This document shows, one piece after another, positions 45,969 through 56,170 of a stretch of 64,000 bases of DNA; the stretch's first letter is position 1, and each line of letters opens with the position of its first letter. The stretch is taken from positions 10,487,663-10,551,662 of the forward strand of contig CAMTDV010000009.1 of NCBI GenBank assembly GCA_947069175.1. The letters are read 5' to 3'. The notes under the pieces are model-generated. The model saw only the letters and a program-made list of their open reading frames with translations. It had not been told where the DNA came from and searched no databases. Position numbers and translations under genes: made by a program. The stretch comes from Scalesia atractyloides (taxonomy: Eukaryota > Streptophyta > Magnoliopsida > Asterales > Asteraceae).

Positions 45969-47213
45969 ATGATGTTGATGTTAGAATATAATGTCGAAGA
46001 AGGAGAATATGTGCACAACGATACAAAAGAAGAATTGGCCAAAATGTTAGAAATTGATGCTGATTCATTCGATTTTGTTTTTGAAGAGGAGTTGGTGAAT
46101 ATCAGCATTTTCGAGCCAAACAGTTATATTTACAAGAAAGTACCTGAAGCTGACGACTATGATCGAGTTATTATTGAAGATGCTTCAGACCATGAGATTG
46201 AAAAGTATTCTGGTGCTGATACAGATAGTTTTCCAACTTTTGAAGAGATTATGAAAGAAATCAATCTAGACTTGTTGAAAAGGAAGATTGACGAAGTTGT
46301 GAAAGATGGAAGTATCCCTAAACGTTTATCTAAAGAAGAAATTGTTGAAGCTAAGAAGTCGTGGTTCAAAGAGATGCGAAAAGAAAGAAAGTTCAAACGA
46401 CCGTTGGCATTTTTTACACGCGACAAAGATAAATCTCTCGGAGACATTCTAAGCTGGGGCTGGATTAGGGAGTTGAATGTATATGCGATTAAACGAGAAT
46501 TTGGTGTTCAATACTTCAGGTATTTGAATGATTTGAAAAGTTTACCTTACTGGTATGTTGAAGAGTTAGTGCAGACAAAGAACATCAGTTATCAAATGAA
46601 GTTTGTTGATCAACGTTTGTGGAAAGTGATTAAGTTTGAAGCGATGCAAGGTTTTAAATACTGGAAACCATTCATTCCAAAATGTCGTGTGAAGATCAAC
46701 AAAGTGACAAAAGAAAAGGATGTTACCTTGGTGATGAAAAGGCCTAGAGCTATGAAGAACATGCCACTGAAACCGACTGAGCAAGATTTTCATCCATACT
46801 TCTTTTGGTGGCAAACAGATCCTGATACGTGTGAAGCTGTGATAGTGCTTAGAGCTTATGGAAACTGGGATATCACTAAAGAAGAAACTCCTGAAATGAT
46901 CGAACGACGAAGGATTTGGGGTTTGTGGAGAACAATTAGAGTACTAGACCCGATGTGGCTAGTAAACTGCTCGAAGGAAGATATTAAATGTTTGTTCTTC
47001 AACAAGATATGCTATGACAAGCGGGAGGAGACACAAGCGAAACAATACCAAGGTGTAATCAATGTTTGCTATGCACATGGTATTAATTCAGGGCATATGT
47101 GGGAATCAATGTGGCGTGAAAATGAACGAGAAGAGTTTCTAAAAGAAGAAAAGCGTTTGGAACAGATTTATGAGAAAGGCACAGAGGGAGACTTAGAAGA
47201 TTTCAGTTTATGA
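45969..47213 (+). CDS. E1 aORF, C-terminal domain, open for 414 codons
   Basis: This is the longest intact frame in the window. It opens MMLMLEYNVEEGEY, but the text upstream of 45969 (NPVTAVPDSYKP) is in frame and looks coding, so the ATG is probably internal to a larger ancestral frame that starts before 45888. Blocks: EEIVEAKKSWFKEMRKERKF, ILSWGWIRELNVYAIKREFG, VQYFRYLNDLKSLPYW, FHPYFFWWQTDPDTCEA and RVLDPMWLVNCSKEDIK, ending in a charged tail. E2 preserves ISWKYDNLTGWFIVKRRGG, IQYFHNGNAMQSLPTW and RIVDPMEVSCS in order. No known catalytic motif is visible. It ends 137 bases before the terminal polypurine tract. That it is open while gag and pol are broken is notable. Confidence 0.65.
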   Translation: MMLMLEYNVEEGEYVHNDTKEELAKMLEIDADSFDFVFEEELVNISIFEPNSYIYKKVPEADDYDRVIIEDASDHEIEKYSGADTDSFPTFEEIMKEINLDLLKRKIDEVVKDGSIPKRLSKEEIVEAKKSWFKEMRKERKFKRPLAFFTRDKDKSLGDILSWGWIRELNVYAIKREFGVQYFRYLNDLKSLPYWYVEELVQTKNISYQMKFVDQRLWKVIKFEAMQGFKYWKPFIPKCRVKINKVTKEKDVTLVMKRPRAMKNMPLKPTEQDFHPYFFWWQTDPDTCEAVIVLRAYGNWDITKEETPEMIERRRIWGLWRTIRVLDPMWLVNCSKEDIKCLFFNKICYDKREETQAKQYQGVINVCYAHGINSGHMWESMWRENEREEFLKEEKRLEQIYEKGTEGDLEDFSL

Positions 47214-47350
47214 AATGGGCGCCTCCTACTGATCAAATGCCAATACCGAAACAGGAACGAAGAAAGAAGCCGTATAAGCATTTCTTTGGTCGTTAAAGTC
47301 AGATTTTGAAGATTGAAGTTTTTGAAGACTGATCAAGACTACGACATTAT

Positions 47351-47363
47351 CTAAGGGGGAGTC
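47351..47363 (+). other. Terminal polypurine tract of copia E1
   Basis: CTAAGGGGGAGTC directly precedes the LTR start TGTTAGGG at 47364. Confidence 0.88.
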
Positions 47364-47774
47364 TGTTAGGGCACGATGTCTATTGTCTAAGTCTTAGATC
47401 GAGTCTGTATGTAACAGGGTTGAATATCTTAGATTTGAAAGTTATTTATGTTGTTGGAGGACAAGTTCGCACGAACTTGATGTATAAAGGACAAGTTCGC
47501 CCGAAGTCACATTTCGTACGAATTTGGCCTGGCTATTATTGGTTCGAACTTGGAACTCTATAAATACTTATCCTGGTTTCTCATTTGTAACACTTTTGCA
47601 TTAGAGACGGCAGAGCTCTGTCAGTGTGGATTCTTGATGTATATGATTGAACATTAATAAACTGACAATTAATATGCTAAACTTGTGTATTTGTCACTAT
47701 TACATGTAATTTCCGTTTACATGGACTAGATAACAAATTTAGGTACCGTAACTAAGGAACGGATCGATCCTACA
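47364..47774 (+). repeat. 3' LTR of copia E1 (411 bp)
   Basis: TGTTAGGGCACG..GATCCTACA, followed by AAAAA and AT-rich target DNA. It carries the same palindrome (47462-47479) and TATA as the 5' copy. Confidence 0.96.
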
Positions 47775-47959
47775 AAAAACTCGTAAATTCTAAATTCGAA
47801 AATGTTAAACTTCATAAAATCTGAAAAATGAACTGTTGAAAAAAAGGGTAACATATCCTGACAAAAAATATTACACGTCAAAATCTGAAAAAGGTGTAAC
47901 ATATGACAAGGTTAGGTCCATCCATTGAGTTTCTTAAGATTTTTAAACTCACATTGGTT

Positions 47960-47991
<32 letters not shown>

Positions 47992-48310
47992 ATATTATAT
48001 ATATATATATATATATAGAGGATTTTCTACAAATGGCCAAAACCTTACAAACACTTGGAACATATCCCAATTATCAGATCAAATCAATCAATAGATAAGA
48101 TAGAAGCGGTGCCATTTTTGCAAATATCTGGAACTTTCAAAAAGGCACGGAAGGTCATCAAGGATTAAATAGTCATTGTGTAACTACAAAAGAAAAAAGG
48201 AAACCTACATCTTCCCCCCAAAACCTCCCCAACTTCTACGAAAAACCTCTCTAACTTTATGGTGTTTGAACAACAAGGTCACTACAAGTTTTAATATCAA
48301 AGTGAGTTAT
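47775..48310. other. Spacer with (AT)n runs, no gene seen
   Basis: (AT)n at 47960-47980 and 47998-48016, joined by GTATGTATGT. The text from 48017 (GAGGATTTTCTACAAATGG) has the look of a MITE or Helitron end, but I find no matching terminus. Confidence 0.5.
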
Positions 48311-48695
48311 TTTAACGTTTTACATTTCTGTAATTTCCTTATGTTGAAAGTAGTTTTCATATTTCCATTTTAGGAACTTGTATTCTAACCTATTCATATT
48401 TCATTTCAAAACTAGTAATCTGAGATTGATCAGAATGGACATTCACTTTTATACTTATGCATATTATACTTGCGTTACACACAAACGATAATTTAATGCG
48501 CATTTACATACAAAACGAGACTCATTATACAGTTGAACTATCATTCATACACGCACGATACATAACACATACATGCATACACTTCTTATACTTGAAAGCC
48601 CCCCAAAATATTAACTTTTAGCACTAAATAACGAACATATGGAAGTTCAAAGGCCAAAATGTCAAAAACCAAACTTGGGCTGGAAAAGTGGGACA

Positions 48696-48862
48696 CCGCG
48701 TCGCGCGTTCCTCTGAGCAATCTCTCGTCCCTCGACGCGGGGAGGCATAATTCGTAGAATGTTGTTTCTTGCTTGCGGGTTGGTCACCTTTTCCACCTCT
48801 CTTCTTCCCCAATCACTTTATAACCCCATTAAAACACAAACCCTACTCACTCATTATATAAA
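48696..48862 (+). promoter_or_regulatory. Solo LTR F promoter: GC-rich inverted repeat and TATA
   Basis: CCGCGTCG (48696-48703) and CGACGCGG (48733-48740) can pair across a 29-base loop; TATATAAA follows at 48855-48862. This parallels the palindrome-then-TATA layout of A, B, E1 and E2 with unrelated sequence. Confidence 0.55.
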
Positions 48863-49825
48863 CAAGCCTCCCACACCTCCATTTCACTTTTCTAACACTC
48901 TATAAACTCACTCAAAACACTCTTAGAATACGAAAATTTCAAGTTGAAAGTAGATTCTTGCAAGCTTCAAAAGTGAGCTTCAAACTCCTTTCTCTTCTTG
49001 ATGAATTCTTGCTTCAAACTTGTTTGGAACACCTATGGGAATGTTTTCACAAGTTTACCATGGTAAACTAAGGTGGAACGTCACCATTTTGAGGTCCAAC
49101 TTTCTTTGTTGATTTAACTTTTACAAAATTTTCATAAACTTGTTAGTTATGTGGTAACCTTGCACCTACCTTGCTTCTAACCGAACCTATGGTTATGGGG
49201 CTTAAGTATGGTTAATTCCCATAAGTTAAGAGGTCCAAATACCTCCTAAAATTTCTATTTTAATAAGGTTCCAAGCAACCTTCAAGTGTTGAGATCATCC
49301 AAGCTCACCACCGTCAGTGTGGTGAGACTTATGTTTTGATAATGTGTGAACCATGGAAGCCTTGGTTTTCCAACTATGTTCCACTACTTCACTTGCTTAA
49401 TTTGTTAGTTATCTTCGTACCACTAAGTCTCAAAAACAATTTCCAAACAAAGGGACAAGGCTACATCACGTCCTCAAACACTCTCCATGTTTGAGATACA
49501 CGCATCTAGCTAGCTTAGTTGGTTGTTTTTAGATTTAATAGTTCTATGTTCTTATTTCCACATTCATGACCAACCGAGATCATCAACCAAGTTGATGATT
49601 TTGTTCTTTGGTGAATCATACTATAAGGTTTAACGGATGAAAATCATCCTACCTCCTTGTTTGACATACTTGTTGATACATGACCTTAGGACTTAATATA
49701 TATATATTATATATATATATTATGTATATGTATATACTATAACCCTACATAAATACTAACTAATCCATGGGTTGTTGTTAAGAGCTAAAATTATAATATC
49801 TTAGATTCAAAACATCTCATGTTTA

Positions 49826-50488
49826 AAGGGCTGTAAATGAACCGAACGAACACGAACAAGACCATGTTCGTGTTCGTTCCTTAAGGAAATTAACATGTTC
49901 GGGAACTGTTCACTAACGAATACCGAACATAAATTTATGTTTGTGTTCGTTCGTTAGGAAATTCAGTTGTTCACGAACAGTTCGTGAACACTGGTCTCAA
50001 ACACAAACGAACGCAAGAAAATAAAAACGATGGCAAATGAACATTTAACTTGAAAAAAAAAAACATTGTTATCCTTAAACATTGGATATAAGTAGTTAAA
50101 TACAACCATCAAATGATAAATTAAAACACAAGAAGTCTACTACACCGTCAAACGATGAATCAAGTTTAATTAACGTAGACATAATTATCCCAAAATATGT
50201 CTTAGAGTGTCCAAATTTTAGCTAGGGTTTCAGGTTTTCAATATGTTTAGATAAAAGGTTTATTATTTATTATTTTATTATAATCAAACGAACATAACGA
50301 ACATATTACTGAATGTTTACGAACGCAGGCGAACGAACGATGCCTATGTTCGTGTTCGTACGCTATGCTAAACGAACGAAATTTTTTGTTCTTGTTCATT
50401 CGTTAAGCTAATCGAACGAACATAAATGAACTTCCCGTCGAACGGTTCACGAGATGTTCGCTGAACGTTCGGTTCGTTTACAACCCTA
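49826..50488. mobile_element. hAT-type MITE (663 bp) inside solo LTR F
   Basis: The left end AAGGGCTGTAAATGAACCGA and inverted right end TAGGGTTGTAAACGAACCGA share the family TIR. The flanks CATGTTTA (49818-49825) and CATGTTTG (50489-50496) are an 8-bp duplication with one mismatch. The interior is rich in GTTCGTGTTCGTTC and complements, like the copy at 41439-42001. No transposase. Confidence 0.87.
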
Positions 50489-51430
50489 CATGTTTGGACT
50501 TCCAATAGCCAAACCTTGCCTATGAGGAACTGATAAACATAGTGTCCAAATTTGGGTGTCTGGCTAAGATAACCTTTTATGTATTTTCATACTAAGACTA
50601 AGCATCCGCATAGTCATTCATAATCCAAAATCCGTCGAACTCATATGCCTCGTTTATCTTTGTAGGATAACTAGGCGGTTCCCAGCACCTTCAACTTATC
50701 AACCCACTTTCGCGGAATTTCTATGCAAACTGTGAGTATACTCGAATTCCCTTTACGCTTTAATCACTTAGGGGTGTAACATGTATGACAAATAAAATGC
50801 ACTTATGCACACAATTAAACTTATGCAATCACTTAATCCATCAAACATGCTATTTGTTATGCTTAGGTTATTCGTGCTAGATACTCAAATATTCATACAT
50901 GTAAAGTACTTGTCATTAACTTTGCGCAAACCTACCTTAACATGTATAGCGCTATAGGAGTATCACACCGCTCGTTTGTTGGGTCACTGTTAAGTATTCA
51001 ATCATTCTTTACCTTCTTTTTATTGCGATGATAAGGTTATGCTAGTATGAAGATTTGACTTAGTATACGGATTTCTATGTTGGATTTGAGACAATCTTTT
51101 ATATGTATGCTATGTAATCAAACTTGTATACTCGCCAACTTTTGTTGATGGTATTATAATACATGTTGCAGGAAATTGATGATGACATTTGAAGGAATCT
51201 ACTTAGGTTGGACTAGAAACACATTTATTAATTTATGCTCTGTACTTCCTAGTTGTTTGATTTTGTGAACAAGTTGTTGTAATTTCTTTTCCAATGTTGT
51301 ACTCTTGTTTAGCAATGAAATGAAACTTGGTTATTTAAGCTATTGTCACACTTAGTCGTTATGAAGTCTCGAGCAATTTGGTTTTCATCTCACTCCGATG
51401 TTTCCGTCATCGGTTGGGGTGTGACGTTAT

Positions 51431-52207
51431 ATATGATATAATATATTTGAGTTATTAAAACTTGACATACATGTTTATGGCTTTTGTATATCAATTTATG
51501 CACAAGAACTGGAAAAGATATAAAAAAATACAGCTGAAGAGAAACGCCATATACCTAAGAAGAAAATGAAGCAGACAGATTCTTCACAAGGTTATAGTTA
51601 TGGAGTTTATACCTTAGTTGTAATTTTTGTTTCACTATATGGCGTTTTGCATACACATTAGGATGATATCGCACGATGGCATTTACGTTGTAACATATGA
51701 TTCTAATGTGGTATCGTATATGGCATTAATAAAACAACAAACTAGTTTTTAGTTATAGCGTTTGTCTTTAAACCACTATTTGTCTAATTAATTTATGTGG
51801 TGTGAAAATGTTCATTTGAATGTATTCATGTAAAACTGTGATGACATAATATATGTGGTGTTTTGGTGTTATGAACATATATATGTTGTATGAATTATAT
51901 TGGTATAATGATTTAGTTAAGTTGAAAAAAAATGATGGCGTTAAACTGAAAATCCTATGCTAGGTCCTCTCTATTGTTCATAATGGCGTTTTAGATTACA
52001 TAAAAATCACCATGAATTTGGAGTTTTTAAATAATTGTTGTATGTTAAAAACTAATCATTATAATCAAAACGGATAATTAAGATGATTACATAAGACTCC
52101 GAGTCAAAGAAACTAAAACTGCCAAAGAAGGATAACTCAACAACAACAACACCAAGGTTAAAAAAGAGTTGGAGTCCCAAATCAACTACGGATCACAGTG
52201 GTTTGAT
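51431..52207. other. AT-rich spacer, no gene seen
   Basis: Contains repeated TATGGCGTTT/ATGGCATT words (51640-51980) but no recognisable element end. It is the flank on the 3' side of copia element E2. Confidence 0.55.
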
Positions 52208-52640
52208 TGTTCACATACAAACACCTATTGATTAGGGGTTTGAATGTTTAATAGTTAAGAAACCTCAAAGAAGAAGATGAAGATTCTTGTTTTGGATGAA
52301 GATACAAGGTTGTATATTGACTCCCAAATGATAATAACGATTTAAAAGTCTGGATACACGGATTAAGCACAAGAATACTCACAAGAATCACAACACAAGA
52401 AATCACCAAAATCACTAGTCTAAGAACCTTGGAGCTAGGGTTTTCATTAAGCAACATATATATAGGTACTGACCATCCAACGTAATTAATAAATACACTA
52501 GAAGATTAAATACGCTGGACAGTACAAAGATTCCCAAAATTACACTTTCAGTCCCTGAACTATCTAAAACATTGTAAACTAACATAAAACTATCTAAAAC
52601 CTAGTTTAGTCAAGTATCAACGATCTCAAAAGTTCCAACA
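52208..52640 (-). repeat. 3' LTR of copia E2 (433 bp)
   Basis: On the minus strand it starts TGTTGGAACTTTTGAG, directly after the polypurine tract, and ends TATGTGAACA. The TG..CA ends and the size close to E1's LTR support the call; the far boundary is inferred because the second LTR is not in the window. Confidence 0.75.
52457..52522 (-). promoter_or_regulatory. Copia E2 LTR promoter: inverted repeat and TATA
   Basis: On the minus strand, CCAGCGTATTTAAT and ATTAATTACGTTGG (52476-52519) face each other, and CTATATATA (52457-52465) follows 10 bases later. The same CCAGCGTAATT word recurs in the E2 leader and before the E2 aORF. Confidence 0.6.
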
Positions 52641-52653
52641 ATATCCCCCCTAG
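52641..52653 (-). other. Terminal polypurine tract of copia E2
   Basis: CTAGGGGGGATAT on the minus strand, directly before the LTR start. Confidence 0.85.
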
Positions 52654-52676
52654 ATTGTTGCATACTTGACTGTTCT

Positions 52677-53660
52677 TTATTTGCTAGCTTCCGGTTCTGG
52701 ATTTGTTGCATCTTGCTCAGAGGACTGTTCTGGCGGTGCTTCAGTTGTTGGTGGTTGATTAAAAATAGCTTCACTAGTTGGTGGTTGGTCCTCCATAGTG
52801 ACTCTTTGAACAGTGTTCATAGTGGATGAAGTCGGAGGCGGTGGGACAATGACTTGAGGATCAGATTGTGGTGGAAGGCCTTGAGGAAGAGATGATGACA
52901 GTTGTGTCTCTGCAGCTTTCTCAGTATTCTTTTCTTGACTTGATTTTTCGATTCGGCTAAGAATTTCCATCATTTCGATCTTTCTTTCTCTGGCACGCTC
53001 AACTGCTCTTTGAAACAGCATTCCTTCCTCCAAGAATACATTTCCTGCCCCAACGTGAATTTTTTTTGCTGTAGAGAACGTTCAAGTCAGACAAACAGAA
53101 CATGAAACTTCCATGGGATCCACTATTCTAATGTCTTCGTTTGAGTTGGATCGAATCACGGCCTCACCCGTTTGGTCATCATAAAACCATTTCTTGAAGT
53201 CTTTGAGCATAACGGGTTGTTCTGGAGGAAGTTTAACCCTGGTAACCACAACTTCTGGATTTATAACCCAAGTAATTCTGCCTTTTCCGCTGAGAGGGTC
53301 TTTGGTGGTTTTTGATATTCTACGGCGTGGGCGTTGAGGCTTGAAAATGGTGATTCCACGAGCGCACTCTCTCAATATTAATCTTTCGATATCTCCACCG
53401 ATGCTGCTGTTGGTGGGATTGATCATGTCGTGCTTGCTCATTCTCTGATATCCATGTGGGTAAGCTTTGCATGGCATTTCCGTTGTGGAAATACTGGATC
53501 ACCCCTCCTCGACGCTTGACAATAAACCACCCTGTTAGATTATCATACTTCCAACTGATGATTCAATCTGTTACCTCAGTTTTCTCTACCGTGATAACTT
53601 GGTAAAAGTCTGGTAACTTAGCTCTTTCTTTCTTGAACCATTCAGTATGTTGAGGTGCAA
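52677..53660 (-). pseudogene. E2 aORF, C-terminal domain (decayed)
   Basis: Frames 53477-53082 and 52677-53033 are in register with each other. Reading upstream from 53660, ISWKYDNLTGWFIVKRRGG (with an in-frame stop just before it), then IQYFHNGNAMQSLPTW, ITWVINPEVVVTRVKLP, MLKDFKKWFYDDQTGEAVI and IRIVDPMEVSCS. A short gap leads to a helical piece (RAVERARERKIEMMEILSRI) and a P/S/T-rich tail (PPTSEAIFNQPPTTEAPPE). The order matches E1's 414-codon C-terminal domain, which lacks the P/T-rich tail. Function unknown. Confidence 0.65.
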
Positions 53661-54760
53661 ACTCATCCCCTCCATCAGACTCATACACAACTTCATCCTC
53701 CAGCCCCCACTCTAAAAACTTTTCAGGCATCTCAAGCCTTTCGACCTCTTCTTCATCACTATCTTCTCCGGGAGTTACTTCCGCTGCAGAATCAAGACGC
53801 TTCTTTTTCTTTTCAGCGAGCTATGTCTTGCGTTTTTCCTCTCTTTCTCTGAAACTATCAAAATCGAAAATTTCATCACTTGAGTATTTCGGTTTTCGAT
53901 TGGCCGATTTGTATAAATCTTGAACTAGCTCGTGCAGCTTTTCGAATCCCTCTTGTTGAAATCTGAAAAAGTCGGTTTGCTTTGAAACATACAAACTCAG
54001 TTCCTTGTTCTTTTTGCGTTGCTCCTTTAGTTTTTCACGAAGCAGATTTATGTCGTTCATTTGATTCTTTAGTAAGCATATTTCATTGGCAGGAAACTTT
54101 CCGATGTCTTTAGAGAGACGATCGAAAAGGTCCTGGAAAGGGCGTGGTCTAGATTGAAATCGCGGTGGAGTAGCAGAAGTTGGTTTGCTCAGTTTTGGTG
54201 GCACATCTTTTGAAGAACCTTCATCAGCTTTTCGTTTCTTTTGCACGGGGGACTTGCTTGGTTCGGTCTCAGCTGGATCACTGATTAAGCTCTCAATAAA
54301 GCGATCCAAATTTTTTGTTCCTCAGTTACCACCACCGGAGTTTCAGATTCAGCCATTTCTCTTCTCTTTAATCATCGTTCACGCTTTTCAGCTTCCCTTA
54401 CTGCATGATAGCTTGCATTTGTTCTATCTCCTCTTGAGACATTCCGGCTCTAATGCTGTCTTCCATCAAACGTTCACCCCCCCGAACTGTCTTTCTTACT
54501 TTTCTTTTTGGAAGGTTCTTCTTCAGCTTTCTTCTTTCCTTTGTTTTTCCTTTTTTGGACCAGTGAAGATTCTTCTTCAATTTCAACTTCTTCATCGGCA
54601 GCTTGTCTTTCTTGTCGTTCTCTCGCCAATCTTACTTCCTCTCTGTATTTGTTGTAGGCGGCCTGCACCACAGGGAGTCTTTCGGCTCTATACATGTGAT
54701 TGTGAAGCATCACCCATCGCTCTGTCTTTAGTTTCGTAAATTGCCTTCCTTTTGGCAATT
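53661..54760 (-). pseudogene. E2 aORF, middle part: basic, acidic and coiled-coil region (decayed)
   Basis: Frame 54758-54474 reads FTKLKTERWVMLHNHMYRAE, then a helical EEVRLARERQERQAADEEVE and a K/E-rich stretch. Frame 54309-53821 (162 aa) has basic, proline-rich text and a coiled coil (LKNQMNDINLLREKLKEQRK) before FREREEKRKT. Frameshifts separate the pieces near 54470 and 54320. The corresponding E1 part has the same K/E-rich then coiled-coil order with little sequence identity. Confidence 0.6.
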
Positions 54761-55421
54761 AAAACATGTTTCGGTACCCGTCATGTGGCAGGTCTTTGTG
54801 ATTATCATTTATCAGCAGTTGTACGAATCGGGGATACATTGCCCATGGACCTTTGTTGACGTTGTCAACCATGCAGCAAAAGATCAGACCTGAGATATTG
54901 AATGGTTGGTTTGTACATAGATTGAGCATTGTTGCTGACCATTTAAGATTTAAACCATCATATCCTCCTTTTCGATGAGCAATACTTACTTCAAACGTGT
55001 GCAGGATGTATCTCCAGTCTCTTGTTAACCCATTCCTCTTTATCTCGTTCTTTCCTCTGAAGTCTCCCTGATAACCCATTCCTCGAAATCCATCGAGAAT
55101 GTCGTCTTTGCTCAACCTTAGAGGATCTCCTGAGGAATCACCCAGACAGATTTTCGAATTCTTTCTTCAGTTACAATGATTTTCTTGTTTTGAATTGTTG
55201 AGGTGATTCGTCTGACTTGATTAACAGATGAGACTTTTGCAGTCTTCCAGAATTCCTCTACGTGGATAGTGTAGATGTCAGGATTTGCTTGAACTGCATA
55301 GCTGATCTTGCTTCTGGATAGCCAATCCATCACGTCTTCAAAATCCTTTATGGTATCATCAAGTGCCACGGGTGGTTATGTTTCATGGTTGGATCCCAGA
55401 ACACTTCTTTCACCATTTCTG
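54759..55421 (-). pseudogene. E2 aORF, N-terminal domain (decayed)
   Basis: The likely start is ATG at 55421-55419 (MVKEVFWDPTMKHNHP), right after TTTTCATGATTACAG, which resembles a splice acceptor. One frameshift leads into 55369-55118 (LDDTIKDFEDVMDWLSRSK, IYTIHVEEFWKTAKV, IVTEERIRKSVW), and a second into 55115-54759 (DILDGFRGMGYQGDF, RYILHTFEVSIAHRKGGYDG, GLIFCCMVDNVNKGPWAMY, PRFVQLLIND). TAA at 54759-54761 interrupts the frame into the middle part. The blocks match E1's N-terminal domain one for one. Confidence 0.7.
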
Positions 55422-55423
55422 TA

Positions 55424-56170
55424 ATCATGAAAACAATCCAAGTGAGATCCAAGATATATATATACATAAGTTAGAATGTTAGAACTATTTACAAATATTA
55501 AATTGAAAATAAGTTATAAATAAAAGTATGGTATTTTCGCTAGATATTGCATTGGAACAGTACTAATTACGCTGATTATTTACACCGGAGAGAGATAGCG
55601 AAGTTAATTCTATGTTTGATGAGTTCTTAATCAACGTCGAAGCTTATCTACACTGTGCCACCGACGTAATTAATCAATTTCGCCGGTTGCTCGAACTCGC
55701 GTTCAAGACTTAACTTCGCCAATTTCCGATCTTCGGATAAAAACGCTGAATTCATATTAATTACACCATATTCATGATAATTTCGCTATATTCAAAAAAT
55801 TCTTCATAACCCTTCAAAAACCCAACAACCAAGTCCCTTCAAAACACACAATGATTCCCTGTTTAGACAAAGCGAAACTTCTAGTGAATGTTGACACAAT
55901 TTAAAATGAAGTGATCACATAGCCATACCGAAATGTATGTCGAATCGTTGAGAAAGGAGAATTGGTTTTGTTGATTCAATATGGATGTAAATTACTTGGT
56001 TTTGAAGTGAAGATAGATACGGAAACAGTTAAAAAATGAGTTTATATACAAAAAAATATCTACCAGCGTAATTATTAATTACGCTGGTAAGATAATTACG
56101 CCGCATTTGCAAATTTTCAGTGTATTCTTCTAGATTAAGAAACTCAAAATAAATACGCTCGAAAATCTTA
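55424..56170 (-). promoter_or_regulatory. Putative internal promoter and leader of the E2 aORF
   Basis: 56061-56089 is a 29-base near-perfect dyad with arms TACCAGCGTAATTA and TTAATTACGCTGGTA. TATATAAA on the minus strand (56041-56048) follows after exactly 12 bases. Further AATTACGC or TTCGC words are spread over 55560-55770. A donor-like CG|GTATGG near 55928 and the acceptor-like end at 55422 would bound an intron of about 500 bases, similar to E1's 483. A second TATA-like run (TATATATAT, near 55460) lies closer to the ATG. Promoter and splicing are inferred. Confidence 0.4.

Larger units (their letters stand above)
32885..47774 (+). mobile_element. Copia element E1 (Sirevirus-type), 14.9 kb, complete with extra ORF
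   Basis: Both LTRs are 411 bp. By eye they differ at 9 substitutions. AAAAA flanks both ends (32880-32884 and 47775-47779), consistent with a 5-bp duplication but low in information. The internal order is primer site, leader, gag, protease, integrase, RT, RNase H, a polypurine tract, a hAT MITE, a motif cluster with a TATA-like box, the aORF, a final polypurine tract, LTR. Integrase before RT makes it Ty1/copia. QIYVDDIIFG and FEMSSMGEM..FLGLQV are Sirevirus-like. Removing the MITE leaves an internal region of about 13.5 kb, much larger than usual for copia, with unusually short LTRs for a Sirevirus. Confidence 0.93.
48311..51425 (+). mobile_element. Solo LTR F (gypsy, related to A), split by a hAT MITE
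   Basis: The end GTCATCGGTTGGGGTGTGAC matches the A and B LTR ends. The start TTTAACG compares with A's TGTAACG. GTTAT flanks both sides (48306-48310 and 51426-51430), a plausible 5-bp duplication if the final A was lost. Without the MITE and its 8-bp duplication it is about 2.44 kb, almost A's LTR length. The downstream part also runs parallel to A (GCGCTATAGGAGTA, GGAAATTGATGATGACAT versus GGTTGAAGAGGATACGCAT). The start coordinate is the weaker end. Confidence 0.75.

Noticed and set aside
54185..54739. 184-codon plus-strand frame, hydrophobic
   Set aside because: Antisense of the K/E-rich middle of the E2 aORF; Lys/Glu codons read as Phe/Leu/Ser in reverse.
52677..55421. Classical envelope protein
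   Set aside because: No signal peptide, membrane anchor or cysteine pattern is visible in either aORF; position alone is not enough.
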